Assembly (NCBI GenBank): GCA_016705325.1
Contig: JADIYJ010000007.1
Span: 124,001-188,000 of the forward strand
DNA: 64,000 nt
Direction: 5' to 3'
DNA from: Pseudomonadota bacterium
GTDB lineage: Bacteria > Pseudomonadota > Gammaproteobacteria > Steroidobacterales > Steroidobacteraceae
The notes beneath the pieces are model-generated. The model made no database searches and was not told the DNA's origin. It saw nothing but the letters and a program-made list of their open reading frames with translations. A program made the translations under genes and the position numbers. Below, one piece after another: positions 34,451 through 43,581 of the stretch (its first letter is position 1; every line of letters begins with the position of its first letter).

Positions 34451-34475
34451 GAAAAGGGCGCTCGGGCGAACGCCC
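34451..34475 (-). terminator. Short hairpin terminator after the secreted protein gene
   Basis: On the minus strand GGGCG and CGCCC (34475-34456) form a 5-bp stem with a 10-base loop, followed by TTTTC. It sits 4 bases past the stop of the secreted protein gene and overlaps the region just before the moeA start. The stem is short, so it may be weak and allow readthrough. Confidence 0.5.
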
Positions 34476-34479
34476 CGGC

Positions 34480-34863
34480 TCACTTGGCAGCCTTCTCCGA
34501 GTACGCCTTCTTCTCGACGTTCCAGCGGTCCACCAGCGCCTGCAGTTCGTCGAGTGCCGAATTGTGCTTCTTGGCGTGGATCACCTCGACCGCGGCTTTC
34601 TTCTCGGCGAGCTTCGGGTCGGCCGGATCCAGCGCCGCCAGTTGCTCGGTCTGGTCCTGGTCGAGGCAGGGTAAGTAAGTCTCCTGCACGTTCTTTGCGT
34701 AGTCCTTCACCAGGGTCTGCGCCGCCAGCATCTCTTCCTTGGTCGCGGACGCGCCATTCGGCAGCGCCTGCGGGGCCTGGGGATAGACGCAAGTGGCGGC
34801 TTCGGCGGCGGCGCTCAACGCCAGCAGGACCGGGGCGAGGGCAAGGGCAGTCAGCATCTTCAT
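34480..34863 (-). CDS. Small secreted protein of unknown function
   Basis: The 127-residue protein has a signal peptide (MKMLTALALAPVLLALSAAAEA, cleaved near AEAATC) and a mostly helical mature part of about 105 residues with two cysteines (ATCVYP and LPCLDQDQ) that could pair. The rest is Ala/Lys/Glu-rich (AEKKAAVEVIHAKKHNSALDEL). I do not recognise a family. The ATG at 34863 is chosen because the signal follows it. Confidence 0.7.
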   Translation of the reverse strand: MKMLTALALAPVLLALSAAAEAATCVYPQAPQALPNGASATKEEMLAAQTLVKDYAKNVQETYLPCLDQDQTEQLAALDPADPKLAEKKAAVEVIHAKKHNSALDELQALVDRWNVEKKAYSEKAAK

Positions 34864-35063
34864 GTCGTTGGAACCTCGAGAGTGCCAGTGAGCGCGCAGC
34901 CTGCCACAGCGGCCGGCGGATCGCGAACGGGCACTATACCGCAGCCTTGAACCCGTCCGGACCGGGCCGGGCAAGGGACCCTGCCGGCGGGGTTGGCAGG
35001 CCGCTTCGGCTTCGTGTCCAATGCCGGCTTCGTCTGTCCCGATCCCCGACTGGAATCCCAGCC

Positions 35064-36605
35064 ATGCGCGCCCCGAAATCGACCGCTGCCACCATGACTA
35101 CTACCGCAGAAACCTATGATCTCGGCCATTTCATTGGCGGGCGCGAGGTCGCCGGAGTCTCCGGCTGCAAGGGGATCGTGCACAATCCGGCCACCGGCCA
35201 GGTCCGGGGCGACGTGGCCTATGCCAACGCCGACGAAACCCGGGCGGCCGTTGCCGCGGCCGAGGCCGCGCTGCCAGCCTGGTCGGCTACGCCGCCGCTG
35301 CAGCGCGCGCGCATCCTGTTCAAGTTCAAGGCATTGCTCGAGGAACACACGGACGAGCTGGCACGGCTGATCACGGTCGAGCACGGCAAGGTGCTTTCGG
35401 ATGCACGCGGCGAAGTCATCCGCGGCACCGAGGTCGTCGAGTTCGCCTGCGGTATCCCGCAGATGCTGAAAGGCGAGTTCAGTGAAAACGTCGGCACCAA
35501 TGTCGACAGCTGGTCGCAGCGCCAGCCGGTCGGCGTCTGCGCCGGCATCACGCCGTTCAACTTTCCGGCGATGGTCCCGATGTGGATGTTCCCGGTGGCG
35601 ATCGCCTGCGGCAACACGTTCGTGCTGAAGCCGTCCGAGAAGGATCCGGGCTGTCCCATGCGCGTGGCGCAACTGCTCAAGCAGGCCGGCCTGCCGGACG
35701 GTGTGTTCAACGTCGTCAACGGCGGTCGCGAAGCCGTGGATACGCTGCTGACGGACCCACGCGTCGCCGCCGTCAGCTTCGTCGGCTCGACGCCGGTCGC
35801 CGAATACATCTATCGCACGGCCTCGACACATGGCAAGCGCGTGCAGGCGCTCGGCGGCGCCAAGAATCACATGGTCGTGATGCCTGACGCCGACACCGAG
35901 AACGCGGCGAGCGCGCTGATTGGCGCGGCCTATGGCTCGGCCGGCGAGCGCTGCATGGCGATCTCGGTGGCGGTCGCGGTGGGCGATGCAGCCGATCCGT
36001 TGCTCGATGCGCTGCAGCGCCAGCTCAAGCAACTCAAGGTCGGCTCGGGGCTCGACGACGACGTCGAGATGGGCCCCCTCGTGACCCGGGAACACCGCGA
36101 CCGGGTCAGCGGTTACGTGGACCTCGGCGTGCAGGAAGGCGCGAAGCTCGTCGTCGACGGCCGCGGCCTGCGCTTGCGCGGACTCGAGGACGGCTTTTTC
36201 ATCGGGCCGTGCCTGTTCGACGGCGTCGAGCCGCAGATGCGGATCTACAAGGAAGAGATTTTCGGCCCGGTATTGTGCGTCGTACGCGTGCCGGACCTGG
36301 CAACGGCCACCGGTCTCGTCAACGCGCACGAGTTCGGCAATGGCACGGCCATTTTCACCGCGAGCGGCGCAGCGGCGCGAACGTTCACCCAGGGCGTGCA
36401 GGCGGGCATGGTTGGAATCAACGTACCGATTCCGGTGCCGATGGCCTTCCACTCGTTCGGCGGCTGGAAGCGCTCGCTGTTCGGGGCGCTGCACGTGCAC
36501 GGCCCGGACGGCGTGCGCTTCTACACGCGGCTCAAGACCGTGACCTCGCGCTGGCCTACCTCGCGCAGGGAAAGCGCGCAATTCGTCATGCCAACGATGA
36601 AGTAA
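35064..36605 (+). CDS. mmsA: Methylmalonate-semialdehyde dehydrogenase (CoA-acylating)
   Basis: MmsA oxidises malonate or methylmalonate semialdehyde to acetyl-CoA or propionyl-CoA in valine, inositol and beta-alanine breakdown. The 513-residue protein has HNPATGQVRGDVAYA, GVCAGITPFNFPAMVPMWMF, VLKPSEKDPGCPMR, VSFVGSTPVAEYIY, QALGGAKNHMVVMPDAD and GSAGERCMAISVAVAVG with the catalytic Cys. GAKNH and CMAIS distinguish it from ordinary aldehyde dehydrogenases. GGAA stands 8 bases before the ATG at 35064; an ATG at 35094 has no ribosome site. Long readings upstream of it are antisense to the Moco genes. Confidence 0.92.
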   Translation: MRAPKSTAATMTTTAETYDLGHFIGGREVAGVSGCKGIVHNPATGQVRGDVAYANADETRAAVAAAEAALPAWSATPPLQRARILFKFKALLEEHTDELARLITVEHGKVLSDARGEVIRGTEVVEFACGIPQMLKGEFSENVGTNVDSWSQRQPVGVCAGITPFNFPAMVPMWMFPVAIACGNTFVLKPSEKDPGCPMRVAQLLKQAGLPDGVFNVVNGGREAVDTLLTDPRVAAVSFVGSTPVAEYIYRTASTHGKRVQALGGAKNHMVVMPDADTENAASALIGAAYGSAGERCMAISVAVAVGDAADPLLDALQRQLKQLKVGSGLDDDVEMGPLVTREHRDRVSGYVDLGVQEGAKLVVDGRGLRLRGLEDGFFIGPCLFDGVEPQMRIYKEEIFGPVLCVVRVPDLATATGLVNAHEFGNGTAIFTASGAAARTFTQGVQAGMVGINVPIPVPMAFHSFGGWKRSLFGALHVHGPDGVRFYTRLKTVTSRWPTSRRESAQFVMPTMK

Positions 36606-36629
36606 CGGTAAACTTCGCCTACCTTACGC

Positions 36630-36706
36630 GCGGCCGTAGCTCAGTTGGATAGAGCATCAGGCTTCGAACCTGAGGGTCGGGGGTTCGAATCCCTCCGGCC
36701 GCGCCA
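36630..36706 (+). tRNA. tRNA-Arg (anticodon TCG)
   Basis: A full cloverleaf of 77 bases with encoded CCA. The acceptor GCGGCCG pairs with CGGCCGC. The D arm is GCTCAGTTGGATAGAGC. The anticodon stem TCAGG/CCTGA encloses the loop CTTCGAA, giving anticodon TCG. The T arm is GGGGGTTCGAATCCCTC. The anticodon reads CGA codons for arginine. Confidence 0.93.
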
Positions 36707-36773
36707 GTCAATCCAGTGACAACCTTCCAGGCCGGCGGGGCACAGACCCGCGTCGTGCCGTGGAGAGCGCACG

Positions 36774-38870
36774 ATGCACAAGCCTGTTTCCCGTTCCTGG
36801 CTCCTGCGGACGGCCATCGCCCTGCAGCTGATTCCCGCCCTTGCCGTCGCTGACGATGCCGGCGCCGAGGGTGCCGGACTCGCAGTCATCACGGTGACCG
36901 CCCAGAAGGTCACCGAGGACCTGCAGAAGACGAGTGCCGCTATTACGGCGATTTCAGGCGACGTCCTGGTCAATGCCGGTGTGTATGACATCCGTGCGGT
37001 GCAGAACCTGATGCCGCTGGTCCGTTTCCAGGCCGAGAACGCCTCGACCGAACTCTACATCCGCGGTGTCGGCTCGACACTCGACCTGCCCAACATCGAG
37101 CCGCCCAACGCGTTCAACTTCAACGGCGTCCACATCCCGCGCGAAGGGACCAGCGTCGGCCTGTTCGACGTCGAATCCATCGAACTGCTGCCGGGACCGC
37201 AGGGCACGCTGTACGGACGCGCGGCGCTCGGCGGCGCCGTCAACGTCGAGTTCAACCGGCCCACGCAGGAGCTCGAGACCAGCGGCGTGCTCGAGGTCGG
37301 CGACTATTCGCTGCTGCACGGCACGATCGTGCAGAACCTGCCGGTGTCGGAGCAACTCGCGCTGCGCGGCGCGTTCGATTACATCGAACGCGACGGTTAC
37401 CTGCGGACGGGCGCGGATTCCCAGGAGGACTACGCGGGCCGGCTCTCGGCGCTCTACGCGCCGACCGACGACCTCGACGTCTACGTCTGGCTGCACGGCG
37501 CGAAGAAGGACGGCAAGTCGCCCAACCTCGTCCGTCGCGGCTTCAACGACGGCACGTTCGACGGCGATCCGAATGCGTTCAACACCAGCGACCCCTGGGA
37601 CGACCGCATCGATCCGGGTGCGCCGACAGCGTCGCCGCAGGACTTCGAGAACCTGGTGCTCGGCGCGCAGGTCGACTGGGACCTGGGGGATGCCAAGCTC
37701 ACCTACATACCCGGCTATTTTTACCTCGACTGGTCCGCGGACTACTGGCTCGAAAACATTCCGGCGCTGCTCACCGCGCACTACAACCAGGTGACGAACG
37801 AGTTGCGCCTCGCGAGCGACACGGACTCAAAGCTGCAGTGGCTCGGCGGCCTGTATGCCTACCAGGTCACGAACTCCGGTGATTTCATCGTCGGCGGCTT
37901 TCCGCTCTCGCAGATTTCGCGCAACCGGCTCGAAGGCTATGCGGCCTTTGGCGAAGCGACGTATTCGCTGACGGAGACCGTGCGCGTCACCGCGGGTGGC
38001 CGCTTCAGCTGGGACCAGCGTGAAGGCGAGGGCCAGACCGCATTCGGCGTGCCGTTCTCGGCCGACGAGGATTATGACAACTTTGACTGGAAGCTGGGCG
38101 CGGAAATGGACCTGGGTGCGGACGCGATGGCGTACGCGACGATCCAGACCGGCTACCAGCCGGGCACGTACAACGCATTTCCGGCCACGGACGAGCTGTC
38201 GAACCTGGTGCAGTCGGCGACGATGACGGCATACACGGCCGGCATCAAGAGCCGTTTCCTCGACGCTCGCCTGCAGGTCAACGACGAGATCTTCTATTAC
38301 GACTACGAAGACCTGCTGGTGCAGTCGTTCAACCTGAACACCGCGCTGCTGACGACCTTCAACGCCGCACAGACGACGATCTGGGGCAACCAGCTCGACG
38401 TGCTGTTCGCGCCGACCGGTCGCGACCGGCTGAACCTGTCGGTGGGCTACCTGAATGCCGACTACGACGACTTCATGGTCCTGGACGGCGTGAACATGGG
38501 CATTTCGAACCGCGATTTCGGCGGCTACCCGCTGCAGAACGCGCCGGAGTGGACGGTGTCCGCCGGCTACCAGCACGAGTTCCCGATCGGCCCGGGCCGG
38601 CTGCTCGCGCGCCTCGAGACGCGCTACGAGGACTCGTTCTGGGGCACGTTCGCGCAGTTCCGCGGCACCGGGCAGCAGGACTACTTCAAGACCGATGCCT
38701 CGGTCACGTACTACGCGCCCGACGATCGCTGGAGCGCCGGGCTCTGGGTCAAGAACATCGAGAACGAGGCGGTGCTCGCCGCAGCGACCACCGGCCAGTA
38801 CGGGCCGTACGCCGACGTCTTCATCGAGCCGCCGCGCACGTTCGGCGCGCGGTTCACGTTCAGGCTTTGA
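36774..38870 (+). CDS. TonB-dependent receptor, substrate unknown
   Basis: The 698-residue outer-membrane receptor has a signal peptide (IALQLIPALAVADD), a TonB-box-like ITVTAQKVTEDLQ, a plug (ELYIRGVGSTLDLP, VESIELLPGPQGTLYGRAALGGAVNVEF) and a barrel ending in FGARFTFRL. The plug is of the iron-complex group common in sphingomonad-like and Steroidobacter-like genomes, so the ligand cannot be named. GGAGA precedes the ATG at 36774. A strong terminator for the convergent receptor follows. Confidence 0.9.
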   Translation: MHKPVSRSWLLRTAIALQLIPALAVADDAGAEGAGLAVITVTAQKVTEDLQKTSAAITAISGDVLVNAGVYDIRAVQNLMPLVRFQAENASTELYIRGVGSTLDLPNIEPPNAFNFNGVHIPREGTSVGLFDVESIELLPGPQGTLYGRAALGGAVNVEFNRPTQELETSGVLEVGDYSLLHGTIVQNLPVSEQLALRGAFDYIERDGYLRTGADSQEDYAGRLSALYAPTDDLDVYVWLHGAKKDGKSPNLVRRGFNDGTFDGDPNAFNTSDPWDDRIDPGAPTASPQDFENLVLGAQVDWDLGDAKLTYIPGYFYLDWSADYWLENIPALLTAHYNQVTNELRLASDTDSKLQWLGGLYAYQVTNSGDFIVGGFPLSQISRNRLEGYAAFGEATYSLTETVRVTAGGRFSWDQREGEGQTAFGVPFSADEDYDNFDWKLGAEMDLGADAMAYATIQTGYQPGTYNAFPATDELSNLVQSATMTAYTAGIKSRFLDARLQVNDEIFYYDYEDLLVQSFNLNTALLTTFNAAQTTIWGNQLDVLFAPTGRDRLNLSVGYLNADYDDFMVLDGVNMGISNRDFGGYPLQNAPEWTVSAGYQHEFPIGPGRLLARLETRYEDSFWGTFAQFRGTGQQDYFKTDASVTYYAPDDRWSAGLWVKNIENEAVLAAATTGQYGPYADVFIEPPRTFGARFTFRL

Positions 38871-38907
38871 TGACGGGCTGCCTCGTCCGCTGCAGCGGAA
38901 AACGTTG

Positions 38908-38942
38908 AAAAAGAAAGGGCGGGTCGTCGTCGACCCGCCCTT
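38908..38942 (-). terminator. Strong terminator between convergent TonB receptor genes
   Basis: A perfect 12-bp stem (AAGGGCGGGTCG and CGACCCGCCCTT) with a four-base loop is followed on the minus strand by TCTTTTTC. It ends transcription of the minus-strand receptor and lacks a good T-run for the plus strand. Confidence 0.88.
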
Positions 38943-38970
38943 GTGCTGCGCCATCCCGGTGCGATGCCGA

Positions 38971-41394
38971 CTAGAACTCCTGCGAGAACTTCAGGCCGAT
39001 CGTCCGCGGCCGCTGCGGCACGACGTAGACCTCCGATCCGCAGACCGTCTCGGCGCACTGCGCAAAGCGCGAGACCTGCGCAAGTTCGTCGAACACGTTG
39101 GTCACGAACAGCTCGAGCCTCCAGTCGTCCTTGCCGAAGCCCGCCGCGATGTCGGCGACCGTGTAGCTGGGCATGTTGCCGATGATGGAGTTCTCGAGGT
39201 CGCGGAGGTCGGTCCGCCGCTCGTCGGAGTAGACCACCGAGCCCTGCACGTAGCTGTCAAACGTCGCCACCGGGAACTCGTAGCGTACAGTCGCGTTCGC
39301 CTTCCACTCCGGCGTGACGGGCAGCGGCGTGCCCTTGCGGGCCTCCGGATCGGCGGTCGTGGGATTGCCGTCTTCGTCGACGCTCGGGCAGTCCGGGCGC
39401 GTCTCGGGCTTGCCGCTGGTATCGACGAAGCCGCAGTAGTTTTCCGTCAGCTCCGAATCGAGCCAGGCGAGGCCGGCCGAGATGCCGAGCTGGTCGGTGA
39501 CCGCCCAGCTGACGTCCATTTCGATGCCGTCGATCTGCGCCGCGCCGGCGTTGTTGATCTCCGTCAGGCCGTTGGCGCCGAGCAGCGAAAACTGGAAGTC
39601 GTCCCACTCCTGGCTGAAGACCGCGCCGTTGAAGCGCAGGCGGTTGTCGAACCACGTCGTCTTCCAGCCCAGTTCGTAGTTCGTCAGCCAGTCGGCCTGG
39701 TACGGCGGCAGGGTGCCGCGGCGGTTGATGCCGCCCGGGCGGAAGCCCTCCGAGTACGTTGCATACACCATCGCTTCGTCGGTGACTTTGTAGGTCAGGT
39801 TCACGCGCGGGGTCACGCCATCTTCCGTCGTGGTCTTGTCGAAGACCTTGCAGGGCGCGCCGTTGAACGTGTTGGGCGGCACCGGCAGCGAATTGCAATA
39901 GCCCTCGCCGTAGGCCGGATTGCCGTTGTAGCCGTCGCTGTAGCCGAAGAAGCCCTTCAGCGAGTTGTCGGAATCGAAGTAGCGTGCGCCGATCGTGCCC
40001 GACAGCTGGTCGGTGAAGTCGAAGGTGAACTCGCCGAACACGGCGAAGTCCTTGTCGACCCGCAACTGCTTGGTCAGCCAGATCGTGTCCTCCCAGCCCG
40101 TCACGCTGATCTGCGCGCCGAGGTTGTCGATCTTGTAGCGCTGCTGGATGTCGTGCTCCTGCCGCTGGTAGAACAGGCCGCCGACGAAGCGGAAGCGCTG
40201 GTTCGCGTCGGACGAGATGCGCAGTTCGTGCGTGTAGCGGTTGTAGCGGTCCTTGCCCTGGATGTACTGCGACGGGTCGATCAGGTCGTAGTTGTCGTCG
40301 TACCAGTAGGCGCCGTAGCCGTAAAGGGTGTCGTACCAGTACGAGTAATCGGAGTAGTCCGATTCCGTGTCGACGTCGCGCTTGAGGTACGAGCCCGCGT
40401 AGACCAGGTCGAGGTTCGCGACCTTGCCTTCGACGGTGAGTGCGGCCTGCACCCAGCGGTCGTCGGACGTTTCGGGCCGATTGTGCGCCAGCTTGCCTTC
40501 GCCGACCAATTCGTCGTAGGCCCAGCTGCCGTTGGATTCCTGCTTCTGGGTCATCACCTGCGGCGTGATGGTCCAGTTGTCGTTGAGGTCGAGCCGCAGT
40601 GCCGCACGGGCGCCGGTGGTGTCGGCTTCGTTGTAGTTGTCTTCGACGAACCGCGCGTTGTTGACCGTGATGCCCGACGTCGGGAACGTGCGTTCGCGGT
40701 TGACGTTGTCGATGTAGCCGGCATCGTGGCGATGCCAGCCGACCAGACGCACCGCCGTGCGATCGTTGATCGGCAGGTTCACCATGCCCTCGGCCAGATA
40801 ACCGATGCCGCCACCGTCGACCGAATTCACCTCCAGGCCGTAGCTGGCGTCGAATGCCGACACATCCGGCCGGTTGGTGATGATGCGGAGCGTGCCCGCC
40901 TGCGAGCTCGCGCCGTACAGCGTGCCCTGCGGGCCTGCCAGCGCCTCGACGCGCTGGATATCGTACAGGTGCACGTCGAGTGCGCCCTGGATCGTAGTGA
41001 TTGGCTGTTCGTCGAGGTAGATGCCGACGCTCGGCAGCGATCCCGAATGATTGCCGTCGCCGCCGCTCGCGACACCGCGCATGTAGACGGCCGCGAAGCC
41101 GGGGCCCAGCGTCTGGTACGACACGCTGGGCATGAACCTGACGTAGTCATCGAACCTCTGGATGTTCAGATCCTGCAGCCGCTGCGTGCTGAAGGCCTGG
41201 ATGCTGAGCGGCACGGACTGCAGGTCTTCCGTGCGCTTCTGCGCGGTGACGACGATTTCCTCGAGGCCACCGGACGTGGTCTGCGCGTAGGCGGACATGC
41301 CGGCGAGCAGCGTCGGCACGCTGGCTGCCAGCATACGAGTGGCAGACGGCCGGCCATGCAGGCGCTGCAGTTTGCGTTTACGGCTACGGGTCAT
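38971..41394 (-). CDS. TonB-dependent receptor, second unknown-substrate type
   Basis: The 807-residue outer-membrane protein has a basic start (TRSRKRKLQRLH), a signal peptide to about SAYAQT and a TonB-box-like EEIVVTAQKRTEDLQ. The plug contains AVYMRGVASGGDGNH, SVGIYLDEQPIT and VEALAGPQGTLYGASSQAGTLRI. The large barrel is rich in Tyr and Asp (VDTESDYSDYSYWYDTLYGY) and ends TIGLKFSQEF. The family is used for siderophores, sugars or other bulky ligands; I cannot choose. It lies 52 bases downstream of the TPR-sulfotransferase gene on the same strand, so the two are probably co-transcribed. Confidence 0.9.
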   Translation of the reverse strand: MTRSRKRKLQRLHGRPSATRMLAASVPTLLAGMSAYAQTTSGGLEEIVVTAQKRTEDLQSVPLSIQAFSTQRLQDLNIQRFDDYVRFMPSVSYQTLGPGFAAVYMRGVASGGDGNHSGSLPSVGIYLDEQPITTIQGALDVHLYDIQRVEALAGPQGTLYGASSQAGTLRIITNRPDVSAFDASYGLEVNSVDGGGIGYLAEGMVNLPINDRTAVRLVGWHRHDAGYIDNVNRERTFPTSGITVNNARFVEDNYNEADTTGARAALRLDLNDNWTITPQVMTQKQESNGSWAYDELVGEGKLAHNRPETSDDRWVQAALTVEGKVANLDLVYAGSYLKRDVDTESDYSDYSYWYDTLYGYGAYWYDDNYDLIDPSQYIQGKDRYNRYTHELRISSDANQRFRFVGGLFYQRQEHDIQQRYKIDNLGAQISVTGWEDTIWLTKQLRVDKDFAVFGEFTFDFTDQLSGTIGARYFDSDNSLKGFFGYSDGYNGNPAYGEGYCNSLPVPPNTFNGAPCKVFDKTTTEDGVTPRVNLTYKVTDEAMVYATYSEGFRPGGINRRGTLPPYQADWLTNYELGWKTTWFDNRLRFNGAVFSQEWDDFQFSLLGANGLTEINNAGAAQIDGIEMDVSWAVTDQLGISAGLAWLDSELTENYCGFVDTSGKPETRPDCPSVDEDGNPTTADPEARKGTPLPVTPEWKANATVRYEFPVATFDSYVQGSVVYSDERRTDLRDLENSIIGNMPSYTVADIAAGFGKDDWRLELFVTNVFDELAQVSRFAQCAETVCGSEVYVVPQRPRTIGLKFSQEF

Positions 41395-41418
41395 TTTGTA
41401 TCGGACTCCCTGAGTGAT

Positions 41419-41449
41419 GCACCCGACCGCGGGTGCGTGAATGCATTCA
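41419..41449. other. Hairpin and palindrome between the sulfotransferase and receptor genes
   Basis: GCACCCG and CGGGTGC (41419-41436) make a 7-bp hairpin with a four-base loop, and TGAATGCATTCA (41438-41449) is a perfect 12-base palindrome overlapping the sulfotransferase stop codon. There is no T-run, so it looks like an intercistronic hairpin, perhaps limiting readthrough or stabilising one part of the mRNA. Confidence 0.45.
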
Positions 41450-43468
41450 TGGCAGCGGTGGCGCTGCGGGGTAAGCGTCGAGCACGGGGCCCAGCGCGGC
41501 CGTGAGCGGGTCGAGCCAGGGTTCGTAGTGCCGCCAGTGGTCCATCGCGTCGCGGAAAATAGGCTGGCGCACCTGTTCGGAGCTTGCGGTGCGGACGGCG
41601 CGGTCGTTCTCGTAGAAGCGCAGGCAGGCGTCCTCGAACGGCAGGCCGCAGTAATCGAGCAGCCGCCGCACCTCGCCCTCGGTGTCGTCGACCATGTGCT
41701 CATAGATCACGCGATGCACGCGGCCGGGCAGCACGACGTCGAAGTGCGCCATCAGCGTGACGTAGTCGGCGTAATAGCGGCCGATGTCCTCGAGCGAATA
41801 GCTGAAATTCTGCCCGCGAGCGAAATGCTGCTTGAAGCCGGAAAAACAGCAGCTCAGCGGATGGCGGCGCGTGTCGATGATCTTCGCGTTGGGCAGCATC
41901 AGGTGAATCAGCCCGACGTGCGCCCAGTTGTTCGGCAGCTTGTCGACGAAGCAGGGTGCGCCGGTCTTGCGCTGGACGCGGGTCTGCTGCAGGTAACGCT
42001 CGCCGAGTTCGCGCAAGGCGCCGGGTTCCAGCGACTCGAGCACCTCGGGGTACTTCGAGACTTCCGAGCGACGGCTGCGGCCGCTCAGTTCCTTGACGAT
42101 GCCGACCACGTCCGGCAATTCCATCGTGCCTTCGATCGCCGAATGGCTCGACAGGATCTGTTCGACCAGTGTCGAGCCCGAGCGCGGCAGGCCCACCACG
42201 AAGATCGGATCGGGCGCAGTGCACCCCACCCCGTGGCGCGCTGCAAAGAATCCGGGCGTGAACAGCGCACGTGAACGGCGCACGTTTTCGGTGACCGTGC
42301 CGCTGTCGTAGGGCACGACTTCCTTGCGCAGGCGATTGCCTTCCGCGTAGTGGTGAAACGAGTCGGCGTAGTCCCGCGCATCCTCCGCGGCCTTGCCGAG
42401 CGCGAAGTGGAAGTGGAAACGATCTTCCTGGGTGAGGTCGCTGCGTTCGAGTTGCGCCCGCATCGCGGCGACGTCAGTCTCCGTGAAGCGGAACGTCTTC
42501 AGGTTTGCGAGACTCCAGTAAGCCTCGCCGAGACGCGGCTCGAGCTCGATCGACTTGCGATAGGCTGCAATCGAAGCATCCTGCCGTCCCGCCGTCTTGA
42601 GCGCATGGCCGTAGCTGAGCCAGACCTTGGCCTGCAGCGCGTACTCGCGCAGCAATTGCTCGTAGAGGCGGATGGCCTCGTCGTATTCGCCGACGCGCGC
42701 CAGCACGGTGGCCTTCAGGTTGCGGAAACTCGGGCTGCGCGGGTCGGCCGCGAGCAACTGGTCGATCTGTGCCAGTGCCTCGACCGGCTTGTTGTTGCGA
42801 TGCAGGACCACGGCATAGTTGTGGCGCGCGGCCTTGAATCCCGGCGCCAGTTCCAGGCAGCGTGTCAGCAGGTTCTCGGCGTCGCTGTAGCGCCCGATGC
42901 GCGAGGCGATCTCGGCCAGCATGCGGATCGCGGCGACGTCGGTCGGAAACTGCTGCAGGTGGCTGCGCAGCAGCGGCTCGGCGACGGCGATACGGCCTTC
43001 GGCCAGTGCCAGCGCCGGTTCCATGAGCCGGGGGTCGCGCGTCGAATTGCGGATATGGTTGGCGTAGGCCTGGTCGGCGCCAGCGGTATCACCCATCGCA
43101 TACAGGTGGTCGCCCAGTGCACGCCAGGCATCGGCCATCGTCGGTTGCAGGCGCACGGCCGTGCGCAAAGCGACGACGGCTTCCTCGCCGCGTCCGGCAT
43201 CGCCGAGTGCCAGCCCAAGCTCGCGTTGTGTGGCTGCCCAGCGCGGTTGTGAGGCGGCCAGTGGCTCGAGGATGCGCAAGGCGTCCGCGACGTCGTTCGA
43301 TCGTCGCCGGGCCATCGCCAGCAGCAGCGTTGCGGCGGGGTGGTTTGGAACCGCGCCGAGGATCTCGCGTGCCTGTTCAGCGGCGAGACCTGGCTGGGAC
43401 AGGAGCAGCTTCTCGGCGTGGGCCAACGCCACCTCCAGAGTTCCCACGGGTTCCGGCCCGCTCGTCAT
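41447..43468 (-). CDS. Tetratricopeptide-repeat sulfotransferase
   Basis: The 673-residue protein has about 370 residues of TPR repeats (RWAATQRELGLALGDAGRGEEAVVALRTAVRLQP, then SDAENLLTRCLELAPGFKAARHNYAVVLHRNNKPVEAL and several more) followed by a sulfotransferase domain. GLPRSGSTLVEQILSSH is the 5'-phosphate loop for PAPS, and NAKIIDTRRHPLSCCFSG and EHMVDD are later features. It should transfer sulfate from PAPS to an unknown acceptor that the TPR part may bind. No signal peptide is seen, so it acts in the cytoplasm. The TonB receptor lies downstream and the secreted amidohydrolase is divergent. Confidence 0.88.
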   Translation of the reverse strand: MTSGPEPVGTLEVALAHAEKLLLSQPGLAAEQAREILGAVPNHPAATLLLAMARRRSNDVADALRILEPLAASQPRWAATQRELGLALGDAGRGEEAVVALRTAVRLQPTMADAWRALGDHLYAMGDTAGADQAYANHIRNSTRDPRLMEPALALAEGRIAVAEPLLRSHLQQFPTDVAAIRMLAEIASRIGRYSDAENLLTRCLELAPGFKAARHNYAVVLHRNNKPVEALAQIDQLLAADPRSPSFRNLKATVLARVGEYDEAIRLYEQLLREYALQAKVWLSYGHALKTAGRQDASIAAYRKSIELEPRLGEAYWSLANLKTFRFTETDVAAMRAQLERSDLTQEDRFHFHFALGKAAEDARDYADSFHHYAEGNRLRKEVVPYDSGTVTENVRRSRALFTPGFFAARHGVGCTAPDPIFVVGLPRSGSTLVEQILSSHSAIEGTMELPDVVGIVKELSGRSRRSEVSKYPEVLESLEPGALRELGERYLQQTRVQRKTGAPCFVDKLPNNWAHVGLIHLMLPNAKIIDTRRHPLSCCFSGFKQHFARGQNFSYSLEDIGRYYADYVTLMAHFDVVLPGRVHRVIYEHMVDDTEGEVRRLLDYCGLPFEDACLRFYENDRAVRTASSEQVRQPIFRDAMDHWRHYEPWLDPLTAALGPVLDAYPAAPPLP

Positions 43469-43524
43469 CCAAGATCCCCGTGTTTTGACACCACAGCGGG
43501 CGAATGAAAGACTGCCGTGCTTCC

Positions 43525-43547
43525 AATGTCAAACACCTGTTGACATT
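43525..43547. promoter_or_regulatory. Inverted repeat between the divergent sulfotransferase and amidohydrolase genes
   Basis: AATGTCAA and TTGACATT (43525-43532 and 43540-43547) form perfect 8-base arms around ACACCTG. The element lies 57 bases before the sulfotransferase start and 35 bases before the amidohydrolase start, so a dimeric regulator could control both. TTGACA at 43540 also resembles a -35 hexamer for the plus strand, though I see no good -10 after it. Confidence 0.5.
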
Positions 43548-43581
43548 TTGGCTCCACTTGTTGTTTGGAGGCGACAAACCG

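Noticed and set aside
32628..35063. A very long plus-strand N-terminal extension of MmsA (1,325 residues in all)
   Set aside because: The first 800 residues are antisense to the Moco genes; the aldehyde dehydrogenase domain and a ribosome site fix the start at 35064.
38695..41505. A 936-residue open frame on the plus strand opposite the TonB receptor
   Set aside because: It is a shadow of the receptor on the minus strand with no recognisable domain.
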